NCBI GenBank assembly: GCA_002084805.1
Contig: NBMC01000025.1
Location: 1 to 64,000 of the forward strand
Length of the DNA stretch: 64,000 nt
From: Spirochaetaceae bacterium 4572_59
Lineage (GTDB): Bacteria > Spirochaetota > Spirochaetia > DSM-2461
Direction of reading: 5' to 3'
Shown here: positions 7,058-17,500 of the stretch, one piece after another
How the letters are laid out: every line of letters begins with the position of its first letter
Position numbering within the stretch: the stretch's first letter is position 1
The notes under the pieces: model-generated
The model's database searches: none
Seen by the model: only the letters and a program-made list of their open reading frames with translations
Told to the model about the DNA's origin: nothing
Made by a program: the position numbers and the translations under genes

Positions 7058-9816
7058 TTCTTTTCCCGACATACAGAGAAATAAGATTTTAAGAAGACCA
7101 GCTCCTCTTGCCAAGCCTCAACCTCAAGGTTCAACTGTTTCTGTCGATGATTTCGAACGGTCTGTAAACCTATTTGCTTAATGGCTCTCTGTCGTGCAGA
7201 AAAAAGTAGCTCCTTACTCTTCATCTTTCTGTTAATCAATTCTTCGTGTTTGGTCTGTAGCAATTGATAGTACTGCTGTCCCTGATCCAAAGCTTTACAC
7301 TCAGAGTTCTCAAAATCAACAGATTTTACATCCTGCATGAACTTTGCTTTCCCGGAAATAAGGGTGTTCCATATTTTTTCTGCCGATGGTTTGAAGAATT
7401 TACCCTCTTTGCTTTCAAATAGGGGGAAATATCGTACAAGTTTATTAGTATCTGAATAAAGGGTAACCTGCCATAGAGACCATATACCTTCAATTACATT
7501 TGAAACTTCCGGGATTATAACAACAGGTAAAGAGTTATTATTTGGCCGGGGAGAACTCTTTTCCAGTAATTGTTGAATGATGCTACTCTCAAGGGAAAGT
7601 AAATCGAGGCTATATGTATCCGATTGGACCCGATCAAAAGTCACTTCTTCTGAGAAATCACCATCGGGCCAATAAATATTGTAACCTGTTTTTCCTTCTT
7701 CAATACGAGCATTGTTCTGTTTATTCCATCTCAGATAATTCATAACCATCTGTTTAATCCAGAAACCTATGGGGTGCTGTTCTATCTCTCTGGCAATTCC
7801 CGGGTCCATGGACCCGGTTGACCCAAGTACGGCATTCGAATGTCTTTTCTGACTCATTATCCGCTTAATTTGGGCAATCAATTTATCCACATCCTGTAGA
7901 GCTGTTGATTCATCAACGATAGCAGCCGTATAAAGTTTATTGAAATCTGTATTGGAAGATTCAGAATCCAGGACATCTGATAGCTTATCGGCCCCATACT
8001 CATGGAGAATTTTTTCTAACTTGATCTCAACCACTTCTCGGACCCGATCCTCAACGGTATCAGCAATGGTGAGATTGTAGGCTTCAACGGGGTGGCTTTG
8101 TCCGATTCTGTCTATACGACCAATCCTCTGTTCTAATTTCATGGGATTCCAGGGAATATCATAATTGATGACAGCATGGCAAAACTGCATATTCAATCCC
8201 TCTCCACCAGCCTCTGTAGATACCAGGATCTGTACTTGGTCGGCGAAATGTCTGATAGCAGCTTTTCTTTCATCCATATCCATGGAACCATTCAAAGTTG
8301 CAATAGAAAAGCCCCTTTCTGTCAGGTATTCTTTCAACATATCCTGAGTAGCAACGAATTCAGTAAAGATCAGTATCTTAACAATAGACTCTTCTTCCTG
8401 CTGTTTTTTGTGAATGATGGATATAAGATCATAAAACTTGCGGTCCGGTCCCTGATTCTCACTGTCCCTGGCAAGGTTTACCAGCAATTCGACTTCCTGG
8501 ATTTCCTTTTCCAGTTCTTTCAGATTGAGAGAGAGTAGATCAACCTGATCTTCAAAATCATCTTCAAAGTTCCACTCTTCATTCATACTAACGATCTGAT
8601 TACTATTATTTTTCTGATCTTTTAACAGCTCAAGACGCCTTTCGAGGGTTCTGCGAATGGCTCTTGTACTGGATAGGACCATTCTTTGGAACAACACCAT
8701 GAGGAAACCGTAGGCAGTCTGTTTTTCTGATTGAGCCTTGTTGTATCCCAAGCGGATATAATCGGTCAGACTGTTATAGAGAGAACACTGTAATACATCG
8801 GCTTCTCCCCACTGAGAAGAAATAAGCTTTGTCTGACGTTTATTAAAAAGCGGTTTTCCATCCGAATCTATTGCTAAGCGCTTTTCTGTACGAATGACAT
8901 AGGGACGTACTGTTGTATGGGAAATATTTCCTTCATCACTGAAGGTTTCTTTATCAAGAAAAGACATCAAACGACAAAAAGCATCGCTTTTCCCCTGGTG
9001 AGGAGTGGCGGAAAGAAGCAGGAGATAGGGGGTAGCATTGGATAATCCCTCTCCCAGCTTAAATCGAGCGACCGTATCAGCGCTGCCTCCCAGTCGATGA
9101 GCCTCGTCTATGATGATCAGATCCCAATTGGCAGAGACCAGGCTGTCAAAGCGCTCCTGATTATACTCATCGACCTTTTCCTGGGACCAGCCTTTTCGTG
9201 CTTCCAATGGTTTTACAGAATCAAGGGTACAGATGACCTGATTATGTACTTCCCAGACGTTTTGATCATCCTCAACAAATCCGGAATTACGCAACTGACT
9301 GAACCCTTGAGGTTGAAGAAGATGAAAGCTTTCGGCAAACTTGGTTTTCATCTCCGCCACCCACTGATAGGCCAAACCTGTGGGTGTCACAATCAATATC
9401 CGTTTAACTAGGCCTCGGCTTTTTAGTTCTCGAAGGATAAGTCCGGCCTCAATGGTTTTCCCAAGTCCTACTTCATCGGCCAGGAGATAGCGGACCGTGT
9501 CTTTTTCCATAGCCCTGCTAAGGCATTTCAACTGATGGGGAAGAGGAATAACGGGAGCCTCAAAGGGAGAAACTAATACATTCTGTCCCAGGGTATCCTG
9601 TATCTTGGCTGCCGCAGCTAAATAACCAATATGATGAGTCGTCTGATCCCCTGTCTGCAACTCTTTTAAAGCTTCTTCCTGTACCCAGAGAATCTCCTTC
9701 TCTTCAGGAATAATGATTTCATAGGAGGTTTTATCCCATAAAACCGAAGAACTTAGTATCTTTGCTTCTTTCTTATGCTGCCTGGACCAGACCAGTTCCC
9801 CTATGGAGTACTTCAC
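7054..9816 (-). CDS. brxHII: BREX-3 SNF2/DEAH-type helicase BrxHII
   Basis: 920 aa. Superfamily 2 helicase with motif I ADEVGLGKT at about 113-121, DEAH box IIDEAHRLGG at about 236-245, motif III LLLSATPHQGK, and C-terminal helicase motifs AGGEGLNMQFCHAVINYD then QRIGRIDRIGQ near 560-600. This RapA/SNF2-like layout matches BrxHII, the helicase specific to type 3 BREX. The start is GTG, 3 nt after the pglX stop. It presumably remodels or translocates along DNA during discrimination of self from phage DNA; the exact step is unknown. Confidence 0.9.
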   Translation of the reverse strand: MKYSIGELVWSRQHKKEAKILSSSVLWDKTSYEIIIPEEKEILWVQEEALKELQTGDQTTHHIGYLAAAAKIQDTLGQNVLVSPFEAPVIPLPHQLKCLSRAMEKDTVRYLLADEVGLGKTIEAGLILRELKSRGLVKRILIVTPTGLAYQWVAEMKTKFAESFHLLQPQGFSQLRNSGFVEDDQNVWEVHNQVICTLDSVKPLEARKGWSQEKVDEYNQERFDSLVSANWDLIIIDEAHRLGGSADTVARFKLGEGLSNATPYLLLLSATPHQGKSDAFCRLMSFLDKETFSDEGNISHTTVRPYVIRTEKRLAIDSDGKPLFNKRQTKLISSQWGEADVLQCSLYNSLTDYIRLGYNKAQSEKQTAYGFLMVLFQRMVLSSTRAIRRTLERRLELLKDQKNNSNQIVSMNEEWNFEDDFEDQVDLLSLNLKELEKEIQEVELLVNLARDSENQGPDRKFYDLISIIHKKQQEEESIVKILIFTEFVATQDMLKEYLTERGFSIATLNGSMDMDERKAAIRHFADQVQILVSTEAGGEGLNMQFCHAVINYDIPWNPMKLEQRIGRIDRIGQSHPVEAYNLTIADTVEDRVREVVEIKLEKILHEYGADKLSDVLDSESSNTDFNKLYTAAIVDESTALQDVDKLIAQIKRIMSQKRHSNAVLGSTGSMDPGIAREIEQHPIGFWIKQMVMNYLRWNKQNNARIEEGKTGYNIYWPDGDFSEEVTFDRVQSDTYSLDLLSLESSIIQQLLEKSSPRPNNNSLPVVIIPEVSNVIEGIWSLWQVTLYSDTNKLVRYFPLFESKEGKFFKPSAEKIWNTLISGKAKFMQDVKSVDFENSECKALDQGQQYYQLLQTKHEELINRKMKSKELLFSARQRAIKQIGLQTVRNHRQKQLNLEVEAWQEELVFLKSYFSVCREKK

Positions 9817-9818
9817 CC

Positions 9819-12623
9819 TTAATCCTCAACCACCATACTGGCGTAATCGTAGTACATCAGCAGAGTTTCATCTTCATCGATAATGGCTGGTTTGAGTCTT
9901 TTGGAGATAAGCATTATATTTTTAAACTCTTTGTTCTGGTAATCTTGTTTAAATCCGGCACGGAGAGCTTCACGGCGGACTTCTTTTAACTTACCCTTAC
10001 CCTCTTTATACCCTCCATACTCTTTAAGAAGAGACTTCAAGCGTACTTTTTCCAGGTCCGCTTCTTTATTGGGATCAGGGACATACCAACGGTCCTTAGA
10101 TTTGGATATCAGTGTCTCATCATTCTTATCCAGGTTTCTCAGATCCTTAAAGTTCGTAGAGAGATAAGAGTGTATCTGGGAGGGAACTTCCTCATTCCCT
10201 TCATATCGTAGAAAGTTGAGACCAAGAAGATCCTGTAACTCAGGCTGTTTCTCTCCAGCTTTCCAACTATTAGCAGACATCTGCTGCATAAAGTTGGGAT
10301 TGATATCGGCATAGGTTCCTGGTTTCTTCTTTAGATAATCCCGAAGCCAATCTATTGCTGACTTTTCATCATCAACAAAGAGAGAGAGTTGAACCTGCCC
10401 GGAGGCTTTGGTCCGAGCCTTATCATACTGCATAACTTGATCATGAAGAAAAAACATACCGTCCCGCTCTTCAAAGCGTTCAGCCAGTCCATTCTGAAAC
10501 TCCTGACTGGAAAGAGGAATGTTATATCCTTTACGGACGTAGTAGGAAATAAGCTGATCGTATAGGATACGAGGATCTCGTTCGGGTACAGGTATGAGAC
10601 TAGAACCACTCTTCTTGGTAACAACCAGATATTTCAGATGAGTACCAATAAAATCCCAGACTCCATCTTCTGTATTGGCTTCCCTTATAAAGCGGTCTTC
10701 AAAACCGCCGTTGGGTTTGTAGGCAGAAATGACTAGGTCTTGTTTGACAGAGGTGGGATTATTGACAGCATTGAAACTTCCTTGTTTTTTATCGAGTGCC
10801 GCTACATTCGCAACAATAAATCCGGCATCAGTTAATGATGTTTGAATTGAATTCCAAACAGCAGCTTTAGTATTAGAAAACTCAACTGTCATCCAGCATC
10901 CAGGTTTAAGCATACGGTATGTCTTTTTAAAACAATCAGTCATAATAATTCGATACTCTTCAGACTTCTTATTCTGAGACTTATTTTCAAGTGCTTCCTG
11001 TTTTTCACTCGTAACAATTTTTAACCACGCTTCATCATTTCTATTTAGTTCTGAATATTGAAGATTTGACCCGAAAGGTGGATCGATAAAAACAAAATCA
11101 ATTGAATTATCTTTAATTCCACACTCCTCTAAGGATTGTGTGGATAGAGTATATGAGCCGTCAATATTTAATTTTTTATATCCTCTTAATAGAGTAGAGA
11201 TCCTATCAGAAAATATTTTTACTGCTGGAATTTCAGGAGACAACGATGGAATATAAAGAGTACCATTAAGATGGCCTTTACACACACCACCACCTCCATT
11301 AAAATAATTAGAAACATGTAGCGAGCTTTGCTTATTTGCACGTGTTAGCATATTAATTACTATATCTATAAATGGACCTCCTAATAGCTTTGTCTTCTCA
11401 TAAAGATTTGACAATGTAATGAGATTCCGTTTAGTAAAAAAATGATGTGTATGTGTTATACCTATTCTTAATGGTTCTCCCGTTTTATCACCCTTTTTAA
11501 TCTCAGATATTGGAACCCAATTTGTTATTGGATAAGCCTCAACTCTCTGGATTATATCTAAATCTTTATTATCAGGTTTCTTCTTATGAGTTCCACCAAT
11601 ACCATTTATTGAATAATTTATTAGGACAGGAACCTGTTTTGCCTGTCGTACAATTTTGTTTAGTACGCTATCATGATTGGTGTTCCAAGCTCTTTCTACT
11701 TTACGTTTCGTAAGTAACGCATCACAATATGAACATGGAAAAGAATCTAATATTCTTTTTTCATCATGACTTAGAGCTGTATCCCAAAAAACAATTTCAT
11801 GCCCGCATTCAGGGCAGACAAACACATCGGACCATACGGTATAATTGATTTTGCCTTTGGTAACACCATCAGTATGGAGAGTTTCATACATCCAGCCACA
11901 CTCTTCTTCAACTTCATTAAGAATACGCTTAGCTTCTCTTTCAAATTGAACTACATCAACAGGAGTATTGTAGTTGTAGGCAATAAAGGTTGCTGCTGGA
12001 GAAAGGTCATTTAGGACGGCTTTACGAGCACCCAATTTAGAGAAGGGAGTCCAGATAGTTTTATCCTCTTCATCTGTCTCTTCCTGTAAAATCGTCCCAT
12101 CAGAGTTTACCCGGTATTCAAGAGATTGTACCGTGTCTATATCACCACACATTTGAGCAGCAACTCCGGTCATGCCCGTTCCACAGAATCCATCAAACAC
12201 TATATCTCCTGGTTCGGTGTAATGAAGAATATAACGCATTATGGCCTTATGAGGCACTTTTGTATGATAGGAGTGGGCATTGTAGATGGGATCATTTTTC
12301 CCTTCACTCACATCGGCAGCAAAAGGTTCACGATGATATTTATATCCCTCCGGTTTATTTGGTTTTTCCTGCTCCCATTGCTCAATGAACTTGCCCATCC
12401 AGGGATTGGGACAGGCCGTGTAATAGGGAGGATCGGAAAGAGCGAGGATATCTTCGTCTTCACCATGGGGAAAGCCTTCTATGGCTCGGAACTCCGGTTC
12501 TTTCAATTTTTCTCGTAGTTGTTCTGTATAGTAGATTCGTCGTTCTTCATCGTTGTTGAATGTTTTGCCCAAGCACTCTACAGGACCTTTTTCTTCTGTG
12601 AAATCCAGGTGATTGTCACTCAT
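9819..12623 (-). CDS. pglXI: BREX-3 adenine-specific DNA methyltransferase PglXI
   Basis: 934 aa. A catalytic DPPY motif lies at 64-67 (SDPPYYTACPNP) and the AdoMet-binding motif at 143-150 (FDGFCGTG), the order of beta-class N6-adenine methylases. A zinc-ribbon-like CPECGH...CSYCDA insertion follows near 270-305, and a second DPPF (FIDPPFGSNLQYSELN) near 515. The gene occupies the pglXI slot between brxC (with the Septu insertion) and brxHII. In BREX this enzyme marks host DNA, and the mark distinguishes self from phage. ATG start is preceded by AAGGA. Confidence 0.92.
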   Translation of the reverse strand: MSDNHLDFTEEKGPVECLGKTFNNDEERRIYYTEQLREKLKEPEFRAIEGFPHGEDEDILALSDPPYYTACPNPWMGKFIEQWEQEKPNKPEGYKYHREPFAADVSEGKNDPIYNAHSYHTKVPHKAIMRYILHYTEPGDIVFDGFCGTGMTGVAAQMCGDIDTVQSLEYRVNSDGTILQEETDEEDKTIWTPFSKLGARKAVLNDLSPAATFIAYNYNTPVDVVQFEREAKRILNEVEEECGWMYETLHTDGVTKGKINYTVWSDVFVCPECGHEIVFWDTALSHDEKRILDSFPCSYCDALLTKRKVERAWNTNHDSVLNKIVRQAKQVPVLINYSINGIGGTHKKKPDNKDLDIIQRVEAYPITNWVPISEIKKGDKTGEPLRIGITHTHHFFTKRNLITLSNLYEKTKLLGGPFIDIVINMLTRANKQSSLHVSNYFNGGGGVCKGHLNGTLYIPSLSPEIPAVKIFSDRISTLLRGYKKLNIDGSYTLSTQSLEECGIKDNSIDFVFIDPPFGSNLQYSELNRNDEAWLKIVTSEKQEALENKSQNKKSEEYRIIMTDCFKKTYRMLKPGCWMTVEFSNTKAAVWNSIQTSLTDAGFIVANVAALDKKQGSFNAVNNPTSVKQDLVISAYKPNGGFEDRFIREANTEDGVWDFIGTHLKYLVVTKKSGSSLIPVPERDPRILYDQLISYYVRKGYNIPLSSQEFQNGLAERFEERDGMFFLHDQVMQYDKARTKASGQVQLSLFVDDEKSAIDWLRDYLKKKPGTYADINPNFMQQMSANSWKAGEKQPELQDLLGLNFLRYEGNEEVPSQIHSYLSTNFKDLRNLDKNDETLISKSKDRWYVPDPNKEADLEKVRLKSLLKEYGGYKEGKGKLKEVRREALRAGFKQDYQNKEFKNIMLISKRLKPAIIDEDETLLMYYDYASMVVED

Positions 12624-12633
12624 CGTTTATTCC

Positions 12634-13305
12634 TTATGCCCTGCAATAGGACTGATGCTTTTTTAATTTATATACGGCAACACCATAGAATGGTTTATGC
12701 TGACCTTTAGAACCCAATGCTTCCCATCTATTTATGAGTTTCTGTATTTCTGATTTTGTCCTGGTTCCTTTCTTTTTACTCAGAACCCGCTCAATCTCTT
12801 GTAGAACACCTAATCGATGCATTTTCAACATTTTAAAATTAAGATTGAGCGTTTGTACTAATTGATCATTAAGTTCCGCATCAGTAGATAATATTTTTCC
12901 CTGAGAATTGTACTGAATGAGTCGTTCCATATCATACTTTTGTTCTGATGGGTTAAAATGAAATGACTTTTCACCTTTTTTTGTATCACAATGCTGATCT
13001 ACAGGCTTATGTCCCTCATTTCCTTTACAGCATAATAATAAATTATCATAGTCCAATTTTTTTTTCGATGATTCATCTTGAGATATACAATGTTCAATTT
13101 TGCACTTTAATGGATCATTTTCAATTTTCTGCATACAGTATGCACAAATATATCCCTGCTCCTCAATGAGTGAAGTTCGCAGATCACTTTTTTCTTTGAA
13201 ATCATCAAAAATATCTTTACCAACAAGATCCTTATCATGTATTTTTTGTTGACGCTTATAATCGATTAATGATTGAGGAGGGGTCTTTTTATTTATATTT
13301 ACCAA
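12634..13305 (-). CDS. ptuB: Septu PtuB-like HNH endonuclease (TIGR02646-type)
   Basis: 223 aa. An HNH fold with paired cysteines is visible: GYICAYCMQKI, KIEHCISQ, DYDNLLLCCKGN and HCDTKKG. This pattern is that of the retron/Septu-associated HNH family (TIGR02646). It starts at TTG 13305, eight nucleotides after a GGAG, and sits 5 nt behind the AAA ATPase gene, the normal ptuA-ptuB order. In Septu, PtuB is the effector that cuts nucleic acid once PtuA senses infection. Its position inside a BREX operon is unusual. Confidence 0.8.
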   Translation of the reverse strand: MVNINKKTPPQSLIDYKRQQKIHDKDLVGKDIFDDFKEKSDLRTSLIEEQGYICAYCMQKIENDPLKCKIEHCISQDESSKKKLDYDNLLLCCKGNEGHKPVDQHCDTKKGEKSFHFNPSEQKYDMERLIQYNSQGKILSTDAELNDQLVQTLNLNFKMLKMHRLGVLQEIERVLSKKKGTRTKSEIQKLINRWEALGSKGQHKPFYGVAVYKLKKHQSYCRA

Positions 13306-13310
13306 GATGA

Positions 13311-14585
13311 TTACTCCACATCAGAATACATAGTTATCAAAGCTTCAGCTCTGGAAATATCAGGAACTGAACCATATTTTTTTATAAAAGCTGCAATATA
13401 ATCTTTGGCGATTATGAATTTGTCAGTATCAATAAGATTAAAAATTTCATCAATTTCCCTTTTTACCAACTCATTAATTGAATTGGTTTCCATTAATATT
13501 TCAAGAATCTCACTAGAAGTTAAACCAATAGCCTGATCTGGTTTATAACAGCTAATATTTTTTTGTTTATCTAGGTAAAGGGAGTATATATTATTCCCTT
13601 CAACTTCACTTAGAACCTGAGGAGAATGAGTGGAAACAATAAATTGAATATTTGAAAATGTTTGCATTAGCTTCAGAATTATCTTCTTCTGCCATTGTGG
13701 ATGAAGGTGTAAGTCGATCTCATCAATTAGAACAATTCCTTCACCTTCAAGCGGGTTTGATAAACTGGGATTCGCAATGGATAAACGTCTTGCTAAGTCA
13801 CCGGCCATTGCTAAAAGACATTTTTCCCCGTCAGAAAGCTGATCGACTCTCAGCTTTTCACCATTTTTAGAAACTTCCATTCGCAGGGGATTACGATTTA
13901 CAGAAATCCCACTGAAACCTGAAATAGAAGAGATAGCTTTTCGGACCGTTTCCAATTGCTTGTCATTGAAGGAACTGGGATTGTACTGTGATGATTTAAT
14001 CTCTTTAGTCATCTCCCTAAAATTTTCATTTTCAAGATCTTCCCGGTTACGATACCATTCGAAGAAACTTCTAAAATTTACTCCTGATTCCAGTGATCCA
14101 TCGTATGTTTCTAATAGGTTAAATTCATGTTTCCCCCTTATTCGAAGAGGAATATCATTTACAACCCTGTTTGTGCTGTAATAAATAAAAACAGGAATAG
14201 AAGTATTCTCATTATCAGTAATTTCCTGCCTGATTCGTTTTGCACAATTTGAAAAGTCGATCATGCTTGATTTTTCGTCACCCAAACGACCCTTTTTATA
14301 TTTAACTAATTTTCCTGAGTATGAATAACCATCATCCTTGATAAAAAGCTCTGTTTTAGAATAGGGTTCATCATTTTTAACATCATGCTCACTAATAGGT
14401 CTACCTGGACTTTTACCTGTACGGATTCTAGCAACAATCCACGATAACTGAATAGCTATGGCATCGAGAATACTGCTTTTACCAACACCATTAATTCCAC
14501 AAATTACATTCAATTGCTTATTCAGGTTGACATCTAAATCATGAATACCACGAAAATTCCGAAGTGCTAACTTACTAATAATCAT
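13311..14585 (-). CDS. ptuA: Septu PtuA-like AAA/ABC ATPase
   Basis: 424 aa. Walker A GINGVGKSS at 30-38, ABC signature QLSDGEKCLL at 249-258, Walker B GIVLIDEIDLHLHPQWQ at 283-299 and H-loop STHSP at 318-322. The first residues (ISKLALRNFRGIHDL) are the usual opening of RecF/SMC-like ATPases. With the downstream HNH gene it matches the Septu pair; the same pair also occurs as effectors of some retrons, but no reverse transcriptase or ncRNA is nearby. It lies 3 nt after brxC and should share its transcript. Confidence 0.8.
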   Translation of the reverse strand: MIISKLALRNFRGIHDLDVNLNKQLNVICGINGVGKSSILDAIAIQLSWIVARIRTGKSPGRPISEHDVKNDEPYSKTELFIKDDGYSYSGKLVKYKKGRLGDEKSSMIDFSNCAKRIRQEITDNENTSIPVFIYYSTNRVVNDIPLRIRGKHEFNLLETYDGSLESGVNFRSFFEWYRNREDLENENFREMTKEIKSSQYNPSSFNDKQLETVRKAISSISGFSGISVNRNPLRMEVSKNGEKLRVDQLSDGEKCLLAMAGDLARRLSIANPSLSNPLEGEGIVLIDEIDLHLHPQWQKKIILKLMQTFSNIQFIVSTHSPQVLSEVEGNNIYSLYLDKQKNISCYKPDQAIGLTSSEILEILMETNSINELVKREIDEIFNLIDTDKFIIAKDYIAAFIKKYGSVPDISRAEALITMYSDVE

Positions 14586-14588
14586 AAA

Positions 14589-17500
14589 TCACTCCTCAAT
14601 CACAATTCTGATCTGCTTTTCTTCTCTACCAGCAATCATATTACTTAAATAAGTTTCAAACCGTTCTCGCAGTTCATTGGGAGAAATCGGTAGTCCTGTT
14701 TTATTTAATGCCTCTATGAACTCTTTTTGATTAATGGATACTTTATCAAGTCCCTTTAATACATCCTTTATAGCCTGCACCAATGAGGACGAAATGGTAT
14801 CTGGTAGATTGCCATCACTGATAAAAAACTTGATAACAGAAACAGATTCCTTATCTCCTAAAAGATCAAGATTCGCCTGAATGGTTGGATCTTCCATCTC
14901 TTCTTTTAATGTTATTTTCCAATTGCTGTATAGCTCATCGAGCTCTGAGTCCAGTTCTTGTAATCTCTGATCAGCACTCAGTGATGTTCTGCCCACACCT
15001 TTTCGTTCAAAACCACAATGAAGGCATTTGGGAGAATTCTCTAAGTCAGACATCGTTAATAAAGTACAATTCTTCAAGGAGACAAGAGTCTCTTCCCAGT
15101 TTCGCAGCTGATGAAAAGGAAGGATTTCAATTGTACTCAATGCTCTTAAACACTCTAATCTACTATCTCTTTGAAGTGATCCCTTATACTCATGAGCCTT
15201 TGGTCCCAATCTAAAGTGTTTATGGATTTCGATATAGTCATTCATATACCGGTTTTTCAGCTTCTGCATTTGTGATTTCAAATCACTCTGAGTGTCAGCA
15301 GATTTCCAGGGTTCAGCAGTAGCCAAACTGTTTATGAAATGGGATCGTAAATTGTTGTAATCTTCTTCCCATGCAGTTTCATCGGGAATCTCACTCTCCG
15401 CTCTGGCTAGATAATTAGCAAGCGGTTGGAATTCCTGGACAAATCTTACCATTCCTTCAATTTCACTTAGTAATCCCAACTTCGTTTTAAATGACTCAAT
15501 CTCTTCGAGAGTTTTTTTGAAGTTTATGATTTTTGCTGGCGTATTATACCGGGAAATAGTCTCAATAAAGCCCTTAACGTCTACCAGAGAGTCAATATAC
15601 TCCTGTGCTCTGCCTTCAGAAAGAAGCTTCTGTTCCCAGAGGATAAAACCATTTCGGATTTTTCGCTCGCTTTCGGCACACTCGTTTAGAAGAGCATCTG
15701 CTCTATCAATAAGTTCCTTTATCGCTTCTTTCCTCGTACTGGATTGTACAATTAAGCCTGGTCGAAGCTTCAAAACAGTAAACAATGCCTTTAACTCTAC
15801 CAGAGGAAAATCTTCAGCCTTTTTAATATGATTGAAATCAATGATTTGATTAAAACCGATAGAGAGTAGTGCATCCAGGTTGGATGCAGTAAATCGTTCA
15901 GATCCAATGGAAAGATTGATAAAACCTTCACTTATCAATGCAGATAGATATACAGGTAGGAAATCTATTTCGAGAGAACTGTTTACAATAAACTCTTTAT
16001 CATTTCGTTTAATGACAAGCTCATTGCGGTTTACAACCTGATTAGTCTCTTTGGAATTAATGATAGTAAGAATGTTACTACAGATCACCGAGTGATCCAC
16101 CGAAATGCCTTCTGCAGATAACAGATCCAAAGCAGTAAGCACAGCATTGGCCTGACCATTTATTTGACCTCTTACAACAGCTTTTAGTGCCTCTTGAACA
16201 GTCTGCTTTCTATTTTGATTGGTAATTTTAATGGAGAACTCAGGATAATCTGGCTTCTGTTCGGTAATATAATCGGATAAGAGGCCGGAGGAGAGAGTAT
16301 CAATTTGCTGCTTGAATGTCAGTCTTTCAGAACTACTAATCCCAGATAATTCTCTTAGATTTATACTGGCAGACCAAGTGGTAAAAAGTTTTGTACTGTT
16401 CTTATAGGACACTTGAAAACGATCGGAAATATTATCCTTCAACCAATTTAATAGTTCTCTCTGGTATTTTTGGGCTAACTGATTATAGACCGTTTTATAG
16501 TCTTGAACAGCAGTTAAACTTAACTCTTTGGCAGCAGCATAATGGCGTAGATTTTCTTCAAAAATATCATCCACATCCTTTAACTGAAAAAAAACTTCAT
16601 CTTCTTTCCCTGAGGAGATAGTTGAACTTTGCCTGAAAGGATCGATGAAGTAGATATAAAACTCTCTTGGAGGCTGTGTCGTAGATCTCTCGTTAGGGCT
16701 TCCAAAAAATAGGTATCCGTCAATCTCAGATTTCTTCTGATGCCACATTAATTGATATTCCCAAATTTTGAATCCAGTACGGTAAGTTACATCAGTCTGT
16801 TCCATGATTAAGGAAAGGATCTCAAAATAGTAACGGGTCAGTTCCTTATCGGCAGAGAGCTTGCTGGCCTTATTCCTGATCTCCTGATTTGGATCTTTAC
16901 CCATATCTGTATAGATATAATAGTGCCTGTTCTCTTCATTCAGTCTGATATACAAACTGTTAAGAGTGGTCATGATATTTTTAATGACTTTCTGAATTAT
17001 GATTAATAGAAAGTTCTCATCTTTCTCTGGAACTGTGAGGTAGAGAAACAGTTCATCTTTAAGGTTCTCAGCGGTTAAACCTACGGCAGCTTTTAAATCA
17101 CCGGTAGTTAAACGATGAATTGCCAGTGCGGACACAATCTTATGTGCCACCTGAAGCTGTTCTTTAGATCCCTCGTAGGACTCATTGAGAATGGTTTCAA
17201 CTCGTTCTGATATTTCAATAACTTTTTTAACATCGGGATTTGCCCGGTTTGTATGATCATCAACAATAATTTTCCAGTAAGAATCATAGGAGAAAATACC
17301 TGTCCCTTTCTCCGGTACTTCAAGATCAATAATGGACTGAATTTTTTTGCTGATAGATTCAAGGATCTTTCTCTGCTCTCCAATATTGACTAATTGAAAT
17401 TTCTCAAAATACTGTTCATGAACTGGGAATAAATCGACATAATTCTCAAGACCGCCAGATAAAGGCTTATAAAACAGCTGGAATTTCTCTAAATGTTCCC

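Noticed and set aside
12634-14585. A retron (ATPase/HNH effectors with reverse transcriptase)
   Set aside because: No reverse transcriptase or structured ncRNA is present next to the pair; Septu fits better.
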